From contig NZ_JAIQDB010000003.1 of the NCBI RefSeq assembly GCF_020037475.1, forward strand, positions 106,918 through 170,917: 64,000 nucleotides of DNA, in the 5' to 3' direction. A program made the position numbers and the translations under genes. This DNA is from Sutcliffiella deserti. GTDB taxonomy: Bacteria; Bacillota; Bacilli; Bacillales; Bacillaceae_I. The notes beneath the pieces were generated by a model that saw nothing but the letters and a program-made list of their open reading frames with translations, was not told where the DNA came from and searched no databases. Below are positions 26,848 through 36,296 of this stretch, in pieces (position 1 is the stretch's first letter; every line of letters begins with the position of its first letter).

Positions 26848-27801
26848 TCACTCGATTTTAAGTACAACCTTCCCCTTTGTCCGTCCACTTTCAATGTGCC
26901 TATGAGCCTCTACAATTTCATTTAAAGGGAAGCACTTTTCAATTACAGGTCTTAATTTTTCTTGTTCCATAAGCTCTCCTAATAGAACCAAATCACTGTC
27001 GTTTGGTTTTGCAAGATGAATCTTGGCCTTTTTACTACTTATGATAGAGCCTATCATCAATTGAATTGGATGATACTTGGGGTAGAGTGGATGTTCTGTT
27101 ATATAAACTCCTTTTTCTGTTAGTGAACGCAAGCAACTGAAAAAGGTTCTCTTTCCGACAGCATCCAATATTACATCATATTTTTTTCCGTTGTGAACGA
27201 AATCTTCCTGTGTATAATCAATTACATGATGAGCACCTAGATTTTTTACCCATTCAATATTTGAGGTACTACAAACTGCAGTTACTTCAGCTCCGAAATG
27301 CAAAGCAAGCTGAATGGCAAAGTGCCCGACTCCTCCAGATGCACCATAGATTAATACTTTATCGCCTGCTTTTACTTTCCCAACATCCCTCAATGCTTGC
27401 AGGGCAGTCTGTGCAGCACATGGCATTGCAGCTGCCTCTTCAAAAGTTGAGTTATTTGGCATAAGGGAAATAAAACTTTGCCTTGGGCAGACATATTCAG
27501 CATGTGAGCCGACACAACTTCCAAAAACAGAATCTCCAACCTTAAATTTCGTTACATTTTCACCTATGGCTTCCACTGTCCCCGCAACGTCAATTCCCAG
27601 AATCTGCGTTTTTGGTTTTGTAAGTCCATTCTCTATTCTGGTAGGAAAATACCCTTTTCGAAATAGATTGTCATATTGATTTACCGAGGCTGAGACTACT
27701 CTAATCAATACTCTATCTTCATCTTTAATTGACGGCTTATCAACTTCGCTAATTTCCATTACTTCAGGGGAACCATAGGCTTTAAAAATGGCTGCTTTCA
27801 A
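26848..27801 (-). CDS. NAD(P)-dependent alcohol dehydrogenase / quinone reductase-like (MDR family)
   Basis: 317 residues, medium-chain dehydrogenase/reductase. The N-terminal GroES-like part has the VxASVNxxD form (VVSASVNQYDNLFRKG near 34-49) and ILGIDVAGTVEAIG near 68-81. The Rossmann part has IYGASGGVGHFAIQLA near 152-167, typical of zinc-independent quinone oxidoreductases. The catalytic and structural zinc cysteines are absent, so NADPH-dependent reduction of a quinone or enone is the likely reaction. An AGGAGG site precedes the ATG. It sits alone between the two copies of the duplicated segment, which may have moved or copied with it. Confidence 0.9.
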   Translation of the reverse strand: MKAAIFKAYGSPEVMEISEVDKPSIKDEDRVLIRVVSASVNQYDNLFRKGYFPTRIENGLTKPKTQILGIDVAGTVEAIGENVTKFKVGDSVFGSCVGSHAEYVCPRQSFISLMPNNSTFEEAAAMPCAAQTALQALRDVGKVKAGDKVLIYGASGGVGHFAIQLALHFGAEVTAVCSTSNIEWVKNLGAHHVIDYTQEDFVHNGKKYDVILDAVGKRTFFSCLRSLTEKGVYITEHPLYPKYHPIQLMIGSIISSKKAKIHLAKPNDSDLVLLGELMEQEKLRPVIEKCFPLNEIVEAHRHIESGRTKGKVVLKIE

Positions 27802-28174
27802 AAGTTTGACCTCCTAATAATAATTGAATTGTTACATAACCATAAACCTTGACAATCAATTTGAACCTGCCTGAAAGCAGCCTAACTTAAAAACTGAACT
27901 ATCTTCTTAGAGGTAAGTACCATTCTTATATAAGTATATTATGCTGTACGAAATCACACATGATTAAGTTCCAATTAAATTCAAAATTGTCGTGTCCCCA
28001 GTCGTTGAGGATTACCTACGGATTTTATTGAATATACTAGAACCATTCTCTTGAATTGAGGCTAGGACAAAAGTGTTTTAGCCTCAATAAAACCCGAACT
28101 AATTTTCTAATCAAATTAGTTCGGGTCTTATTTGAAGTAATTGTTCAGTTTTTGGTTACACCAGCGGTTGATTG
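27802..28174. other. Intergenic DNA with palindromes and possible insertion-sequence debris
   Basis: At 28052-28080 GAGGCTA...TAGCCTC and at 28093-28129 CCCGAACTAATTT/AAATTAGTTCGGG form two strong hairpins; the first resembles ends of IS1182-type elements. The stretch 27997-28050 (GTTGAGGATTAC...) recurs at 62268-62325. No intact transposase is present. Confidence 0.45.
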
Positions 28175-28674
28175 AAAAACACCGGGACGGTCCTAGTGTT
28201 TTCTTCGTTTAGCCAAACGAAAGAAAACATGAGGTCCCTGTGTTTCCAAAACTACGTCCTTTTTTGATAATTAAAGTCTACAAAAGTAACTTTTGTTATA
28301 ACTGCATTAGTCAGATTCTCAACTACCTGAATTGGAATTCCCTCTTAATATAAATTGCCAGGATCAATATCTAGTTCCCTTGGCCAGGATGCTATCCTCC
28401 ACTCTTTATCAACAAACACCTGTTTAAAGGAATACAGGATCTTTCAATTTCTCTAACACACCAATTATATGTCGAGTGATAGCCACAAATTTGCGATTGC
28501 CATTAGAAAACTCAAAAAGTAGCAATCCTTCCACCAATGGCATTGCTTGATCCTTTTTAATTTGAACCATAAATACTCCTCCTGGTAGAGAGGTGTTTGG
28601 GGAGAGGATTGTAGAATAACATCTGATTTTAAAACCCTTCAAATTTTTAAAAAATTTATAATTATACTAAATGG
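28175..28674. repeat. Segmental direct duplication, copy 2
   Basis: Near-identical to 26293-26788, with scattered substitutions and small indels. The DUF2442-like reading frame in this copy is broken by one extra base. Confidence 0.9.
28344..28642 (-). pseudogene. Frameshifted DUF2442-like copy
   Basis: The first 72 codons are open and match the intact gene at 26464-26739. An extra G near 28430 (TTTAAAGGAATAC against TTTAAAGAATAC) shifts the frame just after KDPVFL. The original C-terminus, with WP-x-ELDIDP and NLY, is still readable in another frame. Confidence 0.8.
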
Positions 28675-28720
28675 GAGGAATAGGGAAACGTGAGGACCGT
28701 CCCCGTGTTTTTAGAGTTTT

Positions 28721-29005
28721 TTATACTACAAGCCTTTTTCGTCTCCAATAAACAGAGATTAAAGCTACTGTTACCAAATTGTATAATAGAAAAATCACCA
28801 GAGACGCAATAAATGCACCCAAACTAAATTGGATATAAAAAGCCTTCTCGAAATTTGGAACACTTATAATGATTGAAAAGACTAAGAAAATCAATGGTAA
28901 TACTAGACCCATGGACTTGTATTGAGATTCACATATTGCACTTTGTATTAGAAAAATCCCAATCATAATTAAAATAGCTAAGACTATCAAAAGTACATCA
29001 AACAA
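28721..29005 (-). CDS. Small membrane protein, three predicted transmembrane segments
   Basis: 94 residues with hydrophobic segments at about 3-23, 33-50 and 60-85, and a basic C-terminus YWRRKRL, suggesting a cytoplasmic tail. GGAGGT precedes the ATG. It is the first of the run of short minus-strand units. Family not recognised. Confidence 0.6.
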   Translation of the reverse strand: MFDVLLIVLAILIMIGIFLIQSAICESQYKSMGLVLPLIFLVFSIIISVPNFEKAFYIQFSLGAFIASLVIFLLYNLVTVALISVYWRRKRLVV

Positions 29006-29104
29006 ATAAATAACCTCCTGTATTTTAACATTTAACTCTACTGCACCAAAAATAGCGACTGCTACTTGTTGCGATCGCTCCCAATAGTTGAAGAAGCAAT
29101 TCCA

Positions 29105-29647
29105 TCAGTTACTAATTAGTATCTTAATCTCAACTTTATTTTCTTCAACTAATTCATTGAGATGCTTATTTGCTTGTTCATCATACTTTTCATAATTATC
29201 CCTTGGTTCACCTAATACTTCTTGTATATAGGCATTAACATACGCACCCGTTTCAGTTGTTATCTCAATGTACTTTTTGTAATATGCTTCTGGAGCCAGT
29301 GCAAGTTTTTCAGCTTGTGGTTCAACAAACTTACGAATTGAATTTGCAGCATCAGTATCTATATGGTCAGGTGGATAATCCCCCAATGCCTTTATCGTTT
29401 CGTTTACTTCTTTTGACACATCGATATTCATTTTCTTCGCTTCTTCTATTACTAATTTTGCTTTTATTGTCCCGTCCAACCTATTAAATATTTCTTCATC
29501 AGGGTATAAAAACCGCAATTCACCAATTGTTATCTCTTCTCCTTTAACTATTGCGACAACATCTTCATCATTATACTTGGGTGAATCCGAGCACCCTGTT
29601 AAGAAAATTAAATAAATAATAATAATAGAACAGAGAATTTTATACAT
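29105..29647 (-). CDS. Lipoprotein with SurA-N-like segment
   Basis: 180 residues. A signal peptide with lipobox LTGC (Cys18) predicts attachment to the outer face of the membrane. VVAIVKGEEITIGELRFL near 30-47 has the form of the N-terminal SurA-like segment of PrsA-type chaperones, but no rotamase domain follows. The rest is helical and acidic. It may be a small extracytoplasmic chaperone-like protein; that is inference. Confidence 0.65.
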   Translation of the reverse strand: MYKILCSIIIIYLIFLTGCSDSPKYNDEDVVAIVKGEEITIGELRFLYPDEEIFNRLDGTIKAKLVIEEAKKMNIDVSKEVNETIKALGDYPPDHIDTDAANSIRKFVEPQAEKLALAPEAYYKKYIEITTETGAYVNAYIQEVLGEPRDNYEKYDEQANKHLNELVEENKVEIKILISN

Positions 29648-29807
29648 AACTTAAACACCTCTCTCCAGAACCGTAACTCGCTAAGATAGTTACGAATAAT
29701 CTAGCACAAAGTTTCGTTTTTTACTTTCCTGAACTGAAAGAAAAACTACTGTTTCTTGTTTAGCAATCGTTAGCAATAGGTAAACGTTTGAAGTTTAAAA
29801 AATTCGC

Positions 29808-30236
29808 TTATTCGCTTTCTTTATACTTTAACTCTTCTGAATTTGCTTTTTCAGTCGAAAAACTAATTTGGTAAATGTTATTCTTCTCAACCCAATAATG
29901 ATAAGTTACTTCTGGCTCGTCTTCGAAAACCACCCCAATGTAATAGGGATTAAGGTGCTTATAACCATCTTGTCTATGAGGAACCGTTGTAATTATCCAC
30001 TCGTCATTTGGATACTGATGTTCTAAATATGGTTCTAACATTTCAATTTTTTTCTCAATTTGTGCATCTATCCAATATGGGCGGGCTATAAAAAATATGG
30101 TATATGCTAAAAATACGACTATGGCGAGGACCAATCCAAACTTTCTCCATTTACCTTTTAAAATAAATGAAATAATTATGAGTACTGAAATAATAATACC
30201 TACCACCATAAACTCTATAACTTCTGTTGGGTGCAT
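29808..30236 (-). CDS. DUF3139-like membrane protein
   Basis: 142 residues from the ATG at 30234-30236, which has GGAGGG 4 nt upstream. Two transmembrane segments lie at about 9-28 and 36-54. The outside domain has YYIGVVFEDEPEVTYHYW near 98-115, the pattern of DUF3139. A longer in-frame start at 30308 is rejected because it would run through the conserved intergenic hairpin. Confidence 0.65.
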   Translation of the reverse strand: MHPTEVIEFMVVGIIISVLIIISFILKGKWRKFGLVLAIVVFLAYTIFFIARPYWIDAQIEKKIEMLEPYLEHQYPNDEWIITTVPHRQDGYKHLNPYYIGVVFEDEPEVTYHYWVEKNNIYQISFSTEKANSEELKYKESE

Positions 30237-30261
30237 AAGCCCTCCTTGTAATATGTTCACT

Positions 30262-30316
30262 TCCATTCTTCTACTCCAATAGCACAAAAAGCGACTGCCT
30301 TGTTCCACAATCGCAC
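30262..30316. repeat. Intergenic hairpin repeat (short type)
   Basis: AGCGACTGCCTTGTTCCACAATCGC forms an imperfect hairpin, with AAAAA on the left giving a T-run on the minus strand. A near-copy with the same flank (TTCTACTCCAATAGCA) lies at 46160-46212. It probably terminates the VOC gene at 30359. Confidence 0.65.
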
Positions 30317-30358
30317 TCCTTTACTATAAGTACATCCTTCAAAAACTTTACTACTACT

Positions 30359-30742
30359 TCAACCAACTTTTATCCCAAAAGCTATCCATCTTCCATCTAT
30401 ATCTTCAACTACGAATTCTGTATTATTGTAATCTGTTTTGTCTAAGGCACGGACTATCTTAACATTGGAACTGACCAGTTCTTCTTGAAGTTCTTCTTGG
30501 TTTTTTGTAATAAAATAAGCATCATACCCGTAACCATATAAGTCTCTATTCGGAATTACCTTCTGTCCGTTAGTTTTGGTTAAGATAATCTCTGTTGTAT
30601 CACGATACAAACAAATATGGGGTTCATTCGCATTCAAATAATGAACAGCCTTAAATCCCATTTTATGTTCATAAAAATTGGCGGTTTTTATTATATCCTG
30701 TGTTGGAAATATACAATGCGATTCAATTAAAAGGTTCTTCAT
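30359..30742 (-). CDS. VOC (glyoxalase/bleomycin-resistance) family protein
   Basis: 127 residues with two beta-alpha-beta-beta-beta modules: the first from about residue 9 (IFPTQDIIKTANFYEHKMGF), the second from about 64 with VVEDIDGRWIAFG near the end. Metal-dependent lyase, dioxygenase or drug-binding roles occur in the family. The substrate cannot be told from sequence. A single-gene unit in the minus-strand run. Confidence 0.8.
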   Translation of the reverse strand: MKNLLIESHCIFPTQDIIKTANFYEHKMGFKAVHYLNANEPHICLYRDTTEIILTKTNGQKVIPNRDLYGYGYDAYFITKNQEELQEELVSSNVKIVRALDKTDYNNTEFVVEDIDGRWIAFGIKVG

Positions 30743-30899
30743 TTACTTTCTCCTTAAACATTGTTGGATTATATCAATTTCTATAATCCTTAGTAAATTC
30801 CTTCTTTTACTAAGGGCACCTTTACTTCAACAACAGAAGGAACTGCCACTACAACAACAGTCCTACACTAATAATCACCGCTAGTAAAAAAAAGAAAGA

Positions 30900-31601
30900 C
30901 TACTTTTTAATTTGCATCAAACTTGTCCAAAGAAAATCTTCTCCAAATAGCTCATTTGGTTGAATAACTTTCTTCATTTTTCTAAAGTCTTTAATTATAA
31001 AATCATCTTTAAATATCTCCTTTAACCTTTCTTCTGTATAGCCTATTCCACCTCTCAAGCTACCTTCTTTGTAAACTTCCCAATCTGGTGTACCTAAACT
31101 ACCATCTGTATCAAAGCAAACCAGTCCAAAGTATCCATCTTTTTTAAGTGCCTTTTTAATTATCTCTAAGTACGTTAATCGGCGATGAGGAGCTAAATGA
31201 TGGAACATTCCACAGTCATAGATAAAATCATATGTATTCGGTTCAATTTCAAAATCAAACAAAGAAACGCAATGAAAATCCAGAGTAACCCCCTCTTCAT
31301 CCGCTCTTTCTTTTGCCCATTCAATCGCTTTTTCAGATAAATCCAATGCCCCTACGGCAGCTCCTTGCTTAGCCATATAAATAGCATTTCTACCAGGTCC
31401 AGAGCCTAATTCTAAAACCTTTTTTGGAGAAAGTCCCTTATTGAAATATTCAACCAAGTTCTCATCGGGGCCTTTCACTTTAAAAAAGGGAATATCTTTT
31501 GATCTATCTTCATAAAAATTCTCCCAAAATTCCTTTGGTTCTCTCAGTAAATCATCTAACATTGCTAATAAATCTTCATAATTTAAAATTCGTTTCTCCA
31601 C
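30900..31601 (-). CDS. Class I SAM-dependent methyltransferase
   Basis: 233 residues. The SAM-binding motif VLELGSGPGRNAIYMAKQG is near residues 60-78, the acidic GALDLSEKAIEWA near 83, and the family motif YDFIYDCGMFHHLAPHRR near 124-141. This fits the Tellurite-resistance TehB/thiopurine-type small-molecule methyltransferases. AGGAGT lies ahead of the start. Substrate unknown. Confidence 0.85.
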   Translation of the reverse strand: MEKRILNYEDLLAMLDDLLREPKEFWENFYEDRSKDIPFFKVKGPDENLVEYFNKGLSPKKVLELGSGPGRNAIYMAKQGAAVGALDLSEKAIEWAKERADEEGVTLDFHCVSLFDFEIEPNTYDFIYDCGMFHHLAPHRRLTYLEIIKKALKKDGYFGLVCFDTDGSLGTPDWEVYKEGSLRGGIGYTEERLKEIFKDDFIIKDFRKMKKVIQPNELFGEDFLWTSLMQIKK

Positions 31602-31815
31602 AAGTACTCCTCCAGAAACATTCTGCTTTTATTTTGACAAACCCTCGCATAATTAGAGGAAGGGAACCAGAACACTTGGCTTTTTCACAAATATAATACA
31701 GTCCTTTGTGATCATACCAACAATTCTTACTCATCAATATCCTCCCCCATCTTCACCAAATAGTACGCAGCTATTAAGCAACTACCATTCGACAATAATA
31801 AAAAATTTTTTCTTG

Positions 31816-32358
31816 TTATACCTTTGAAATAGCTCCCCGTTTGTTACGGCAATCAAATAATAAGTGGATAAGGCTTTCGTAGTATGGGAGAAATTCTTCT
31901 TTTTTGATCATCGTCAAAATTTCCTCCTTGCTTGCCCATTTCACGTTTTGAACCTCTTCATACTGCAAAGTAAGCATATGTAACTGCACATCTTCTTGGA
32001 TTAAATAAATGTCATCAAAACCATTTTCAAAGTTAATGGTTAAGTGAGGACGTATATGCTGAAAGTCTACTTTTAAACCAATCTCTTCATTCAATTCTCT
32101 TTGTGCAGCAGTTTGACTTGTATCCCCAGCTACGGCACTCCCACCTGCAGTGAGATCCCACAGATTTGGCCACCCCTCTTTGAAGGACTGCCTTTGTTGA
32201 ATGAGCATTTCCCCGTTTGAATTAAAAATACAAACATGAATAACTAAATGAAAATCCCCAGGTTCAAGCTCTTTACCACGAACCCAAGAACGACCTGTTT
32301 TGCTACGATTTATATCATACATATCCCATAATTCCACCAGCTTACACCCAACTCTCAT
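31816..32358 (-). CDS. NUDIX hydrolase (isopentenyl-isomerase-like subgroup)
   Basis: 180 residues. The NUDIX box GGSAVAGDTSQTAAQRELNEE starts near residue 92 and has all catalytic Glu. LVIHVCIFNSNGEMLIQQR and WPNLWDLTAGG before it are typical of the Idi-like/YfcD-like subgroup. It hydrolyses a nucleoside diphosphate linked to another moiety; the substrate is unknown. The first in-frame start is used and the N-terminal ten residues are uncertain. Confidence 0.87.
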   Translation of the reverse strand: MRVGCKLVELWDMYDINRSKTGRSWVRGKELEPGDFHLVIHVCIFNSNGEMLIQQRQSFKEGWPNLWDLTAGGSAVAGDTSQTAAQRELNEEIGLKVDFQHIRPHLTINFENGFDDIYLIQEDVQLHMLTLQYEEVQNVKWASKEEILTMIKKEEFLPYYESLIHLLFDCRNKRGAISKV

Positions 32359-32500
32359 TAGTCATTATCTTAAGATTAGACCTCTTAACCTTTACTCAGC
32401 AAACCACTTCAATTGTTTAATGACTTGCACAAAAAAGGGACTTATTCTTCAAGATAAGCACCCAGTTTATATTTATGGCATCCTTGGGATTCAATTATTT

Positions 32501-32875
32501 TTATTTCTTGGTCAGCTTAAATGTTTCAGTATTACCATTCCATTCAACTGTTACCTCGACTTCAGTATCTTCACTGATCTTGGCATTTGTTGGATCCGCT
32601 TCTTTATAGTCTCTAAGAGAGCCATTTTCCTGCAATTTATCCCTCGTTCCGCCAAAACTACCTTTACTGTTGACGGTATAGGTAATTTCACCAACAGAGT
32701 CTACATCCTCCCCCTTGTACCTTAATATAAGTTCCTGCTTCTCAAAATCACTGGAATGGTGCACTCTTAAATCTGCTTGCCAATAATCAGATTCACCTGA
32801 AAAAGTAAAATCTTTGGAGCTGCAAGCAGACAACAATAATACAGTTATAAATAGCGTTATCATCTTCCGAATCAT
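32501..32875 (-). CDS. Small lipoprotein
   Basis: 124 residues with signal peptide and lipobox LSAC (Cys18). The mature part is beta-rich with an immunoglobulin-like spacing and ends in ETFKLTKK. No catalytic motif is seen. Similar short lipoproteins recur in this region (29105, 33479, 46248, 62479). Confidence 0.65.
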   Translation of the reverse strand: MIRKMITLFITVLLLSACSSKDFTFSGESDYWQADLRVHHSSDFEKQELILRYKGEDVDSVGEITYTVNSKGSFGGTRDKLQENGSLRDYKEADPTNAKISEDTEVEVTVEWNGNTETFKLTKK

Positions 32876-32991
32876 ACTTTATTTCACCCCTATGAATTAA
32901 AATTTAATTTCACAAGATGACGAAAAAAATAACTAATCTTAAATAACTCGATGGATACGACATATTTAAGGTTTCATTATTTCAATGAAAC

Positions 32992-33100
32992 TTCCCTTTT
33001 ACCTTAATGCCAATTATTTCAAAAATCAGACATTTACTCAAGATATATTTCCTTAAAAAAGAAGCTTTTCTTGTTGCAAGATAAGCTCCTATTAATGAAA
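32992..33100 (-). repeat. Cassette-boundary repeat, copy 1
   Basis: Copy of the family with CCAATTATTTCAAAAATCAG, CATTTACTCAAGATATATTT and the hairpin AGCTT(T)TCTTGTTGCAAGATAAGCT. On the minus strand the hairpin is followed by CTTTTTTAAGG, so it acts as terminator of the gene at 33118. Confidence 0.85.
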
Positions 33101-33117
33101 AAATACTGAAGTTTCGA

Positions 33118-33306
33118 CTACTTGATTCGCTTTTTAAGGTCATCAATTTCCTGTTTTAATTCATAATTTTGCCTTATAATTTCATCAAATTTTTTAGCAT
33201 TACTTTCATTAAAATTGAACCAAACATCTTTAACACCCCAATAAAAAAATAAGAGTACAATAAGCGTTGGTAATGAATAAAGAATGATATTTAATAATGT
33301 CGACAT
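33118..33306 (-). CDS. Small single-pass membrane protein with coiled-coil tail
   Basis: 62 residues from the ATG at 33304-33306, with GGAGCTGGAG just upstream. Residues 5-25 are a transmembrane helix, then a charged helix (ELKQEIDDLKKRIK) likely to form a coiled coil. It resembles the 47-residue protein at 39518 in design. Function unknown. Confidence 0.6.
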   Translation of the reverse strand: MSTLLNIILYSLPTLIVLLFFYWGVKDVWFNFNESNAKKFDEIIRQNYELKQEIDDLKKRIK

Positions 33307-33351
33307 TTCTCCAGCTCCCTTAACTCCTTCTATCAACTATGAAACAACCTT

Positions 33352-33452
33352 GCCCTATTCCTTAACATTAATTATTTCAAATATCATACATTCTCTCAAG
33401 ATATATTTTCCATAAAAAAGAAGCTTATCTTGTTGCAGATAAACCCCTTTAA
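33352..33452 (-). repeat. Cassette-boundary repeat, copy 2
   Basis: Contains CCCTATTCCTTAACATTAATTA, the CTCAAGATATATTTTCC core and hairpin AAGCTTATCTTGTTGCAGATAA, ending 27 bp before the stop of the lipoprotein at 33479. Confidence 0.85.
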
Positions 33453-33478
33453 CCAAAGATACTGATGGCTGCAGATAC

Positions 33479-33964
33479 TTAATCAATTTCCTCAATTTTA
33501 GAAACACCAATCTCAATATTTGACGCTATTTCTGAATTCAAAGAAAACGAAGCAATAGCTTCAAACTCATAAGTACCTGGATTTAAGTTAGGTATATCTA
33601 ACACATTGAAAGTTACTTTGTGAGGTTCATTCTGAAAAAGTGTTGTTGTTAATTGTGGTTGATCCATGCCACCTATATATTCAAAATAACCATCTTGTTG
33701 GTAAATATTAAAGAAAAATATACTCCCACCGTGATATATATCTTTTTCCGCTTCTTCTCCTGTATAAGTAATGGTGGCATAAACATTAAGAGCTTCACCG
33801 TTTTCAACATTTATTGAAACTTTAAAGTCATCTACTTGCTGAGAATCATTTTTTATATACGATTCACCTCTTATATTCTCCTCACTATTATTATTTTCCC
33901 CGCACCCAAATAGTCCGAAAACTAAAATAATAATAAACATTTTGTAGCTTAGTACCAACTTCAT
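33479..33964 (-). CDS. Lipoprotein with intracellular proteinase inhibitor-like beta domain
   Basis: 161 residues with lipobox LFGC (Cys21). The mature domain is beta-rich. The GTYEFEA strand near the C-terminus with NEPHKVTFNV is reminiscent of BsuPI-type domains, but the match is weak. An extracytoplasmic location is predicted. A single-gene unit with a cassette-boundary repeat just downstream. Confidence 0.6.
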   Translation of the reverse strand: MKLVLSYKMFIIILVFGLFGCGENNNSEENIRGESYIKNDSQQVDDFKVSINVENGEALNVYATITYTGEEAEKDIYHGGSIFFFNIYQQDGYFEYIGGMDQPQLTTTLFQNEPHKVTFNVLDIPNLNPGTYEFEAIASFSLNSEIASNIEIGVSKIEEID

Positions 33965-34080
33965 TTAGCAACCCCCTTTAACCACCTTATACCAGAAACC
34001 TGCCCAGCTATTTTATAAGGAGTGATTTTTTTGTGCTGCAATCGCCCCAGATAGTTGAATATTTTTTCATAAGAACGTTC

Positions 34081-34299
34081 TTAGTTTGCTGCTTTCTCTT
34101 TTAGATACTTTTCATATGCTTCTTGGACTTCATCTCTGCCCCCCTCTGATACAACTTGCTTATGAATGTCATTTAATAAAACAAACGACCTAAAAATAAC
34201 TCCTACAACAATTGCACATAAGATGTATAGTCCAATTGGTCCAAAGAAAACTAATATACCTAAAAAACCTGCTAACAAAACAGACCATAATAATTTCAT
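34081..34299 (-). CDS. Small two-helix membrane protein
   Basis: 72 residues. One long hydrophobic stretch (about 3-45) may form two membrane helices, followed by an amphipathic helix with EVQEAYEKYLKEK. GGGGAA precedes the ATG. Family not recognised. Confidence 0.55.
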   Translation of the reverse strand: MKLLWSVLLAGFLGILVFFGPIGLYILCAIVVGVIFRSFVLLNDIHKQVVSEGGRDEVQEAYEKYLKEKAAN

Positions 34300-34361
34300 A
34301 AAATTTCCCCTTTTATATCTTTTTTTCTATATAAAGTGTTAGTTCCTTTTTCAAGTGAACT

Positions 34362-34458
34362 GCCCTATTGCTTAATACCAATTATTTCAAAAATCAGATA
34401 TTTACTCAAGTTATATTTCCATAAAAAAAAGCTTATCTTGTTGCAGATAAGCACCCTG
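34362..34458 (-). repeat. Cassette-boundary repeat, copy 3
   Basis: Begins GCCCTATTGCTTAATACC and ends with hairpin GCTTATCTTGTTGCAGATAAGC, 33 bp before the stop at 34491. The minus strand carries a T-run after the hairpin. Confidence 0.88.
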
Positions 34459-34490
34459 TTTGAATTTTATTGGAATTATAAGGTTCTCTT

Positions 34491-34925
34491 CTATACGTCA
34501 TTCAAGTTAGTCTCGTTCTTTGAAAATCTCAAAAACATTTTAAACAAGAGTCGAAGCAAAAAATAAAATATGAAAAAATTAAATAAAAAACCAAATATAC
34601 TAAAAGAAACAGAACCGCTTATAGGATGATAATTAAACCACTGTGCTGGAAATCCGTAAGAAGGTGCCCCACTTTCCATATAAACCCCTATAACGGGTAC
34701 AAAAGCCATACCTACTGTAATGACATAACTTATGAAATACAAATTTTTGTATAGCCTCATATCTTTTCCGAACAAATATACTCCAACTACTCCAATAACA
34801 AAAGAAACAATACTAACTGGAACGAAAAAACTCGGTTCTCCAATGTCATATGACCTATTACTTAAAATCGCAAGGAATACGAAAACGCTAATAATATAGA
34901 AAATTTGAAGTTTATCCTTATTCAT
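34491..34925 (-). CDS. Four-helix membrane protein
   Basis: 144 residues with hydrophobic segments at about 8-22, 34-52, 60-78 and 104-130. GGAGGTG precedes the ATG. It has no known motif. It is bounded by a cassette repeat on its 3' side. Confidence 0.6.
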   Translation of the reverse strand: MNKDKLQIFYIISVFVFLAILSNRSYDIGEPSFFVPVSIVSFVIGVVGVYLFGKDMRLYKNLYFISYVITVGMAFVPVIGVYMESGAPSYGFPAQWFNYHPISGSVSFSIFGFLFNFFIFYFLLRLLFKMFLRFSKNETNLNDV

Positions 34926-35087
34926 CCTTCACCTCCTCTAAGTTTATTTATGCACGAAACCGTTAGGCTAAATGGATCTCTTATTAAGGATTCTCCCCGT
35001 TCGTACAACAGTTTCCTTAACTATCGCATCCTAATGTTAAAGAAAACAACAATATCAGACACCCAGTATTTTGAGTGCTTGTTCTCT

Positions 35088-35921
35088 TCATATAACCATC
35101 CCTAAAATCTCTTCAACCCACTTAGGATTTTCTTCAATACTTACCTTTTCACATAAACTCTTATGTGTTTTTTTAAATTCAGGAATGATCTCCTTAATTA
35201 CATTCATTAAATCATTGTGGTCTCTGCTGCTATGCCAGCTTTCTAATAGCGAAAGTTGCCATCTCTCCAATTCGCTTCTTTCACCTTCATATTTTGCCCA
35301 ATCTCCGAATGCATTAGGTTGAAACCCTTTATCCATACACCAAGCAGTTGCCATAGACATTCTTAAGTTATCCAAGCATTGTAAAGCATAGTATATTTCT
35401 TTTCTATTTACTCTTCGATAGGCTTCGTGAACATATGCAAAAAATTTTGTTCTCCATATTTCAACCTCTTGCTCAGTTGGACTATAAGATAGTTTCTTTG
35501 ATTTTTCTAAAACTTCTCCCATAAATCCTTTCTTATCATAAACAACGCTTATGTTTTGCAGCCATACGGATGGTTGAACACCTGTTGTTCTATAATAGAA
35601 AGAGTCAACTTTTATAAAATTATCATAATGAGCAATGCTATACGTAGTCCAAGGAAAGTCTTCATGAAATAATACTTTTCCCCAGCGTTTAGCTCTCTCT
35701 TTTTTGTTCAACCTATATTCTTCAAACACGTCATCTTTAACAACTATACGTAGGTCAATATCCGAATAAAAATCTGTATTTTTCTTACCTATTGAACCTC
35801 CATAAAATACAGCTAAGACATTTTCATCTTTTATTAAGTCTTCCTCGATTTTATTTAACAATATTTGTCGATGTTTAGGAATATCTAAATCTCTTTTCCG
35901 ATGTTTATTTTCCAATCCCAC
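35088..35921 (-). CDS. Nucleotidyltransferase, aminoglycoside adenylyltransferase-like
   Basis: 277 residues. The polymerase-beta-type core is seen as VFYGGSIGKKNTDFYSDIDLRIVV near 38-61, with G-S and D-x-D metal ligands. A helical C-terminal substrate domain follows, as in ANT(6)-type streptomycin adenylyltransferases. It could modify an aminoglycoside or another small molecule. A second member lies at 44114-44878 with about the same layout. Confidence 0.78.
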   Translation of the reverse strand: MGLENKHRKRDLDIPKHRQILLNKIEEDLIKDENVLAVFYGGSIGKKNTDFYSDIDLRIVVKDDVFEEYRLNKKERAKRWGKVLFHEDFPWTTYSIAHYDNFIKVDSFYYRTTGVQPSVWLQNISVVYDKKGFMGEVLEKSKKLSYSPTEQEVEIWRTKFFAYVHEAYRRVNRKEIYYALQCLDNLRMSMATAWCMDKGFQPNAFGDWAKYEGERSELERWQLSLLESWHSSRDHNDLMNVIKEIIPEFKKTHKSLCEKVSIEENPKWVEEILGMVI

Positions 35922-36125
35922 ACATTAAAAACCACTCCTTTGATAAATATCCTTAAATATAATATTTCTTCAAAAGTTAAAAGATACCTTCTTTGGGCTT
36001 ACTGCTCCTTAACTTCAATAAAAAAAGGTGCTATCTCCTTGTTAAAGATACGCACCCGTTAGCGTGATAACACACAATGATCACAAGAAGATAGCTAGCA
36101 ACTGACAAAAGATGCGTTTGTATGG

Positions 36126-36296
36126 TCAACTAGCCTTTTTACCTTCAAGTAATCTAAGTATCCATAGGGAGCTTATCATAAGAACTATCCATCCAATTAC
36201 GGAAAAGAGTATATTTTTTGGCAATAGAATATTAAAAAAATATAAAAATAGTACAGCCCACACAAATATGACTAGATACTTTATAAGGTTTCTCAA
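36126..36296 (-). CDS. Small two-helix membrane protein, TTG start
   Basis: 56 residues from TTG 36294-36296, with GAGGAGAGGG 4-5 nt upstream, the strongest ribosome binding site in this stretch. Two membrane helices (about 5-25 and 30-47), then a basic end LEGKKAS. It lies 3' of a hairpin (36020-36060) of the short intergenic type. Confidence 0.6.
   Translation of the reverse strand: MRNLIKYLVIFVWAVLFLYFFNILLPKNILFSVIGWIVLMISSLWILRLLEGKKAS

Noticed and set aside
29808..30308. Longer start for the DUF3139-like gene
   Set aside because: The extra 24 codons translate the intergenic hairpin repeat; the internal ATG has the ribosome binding site.
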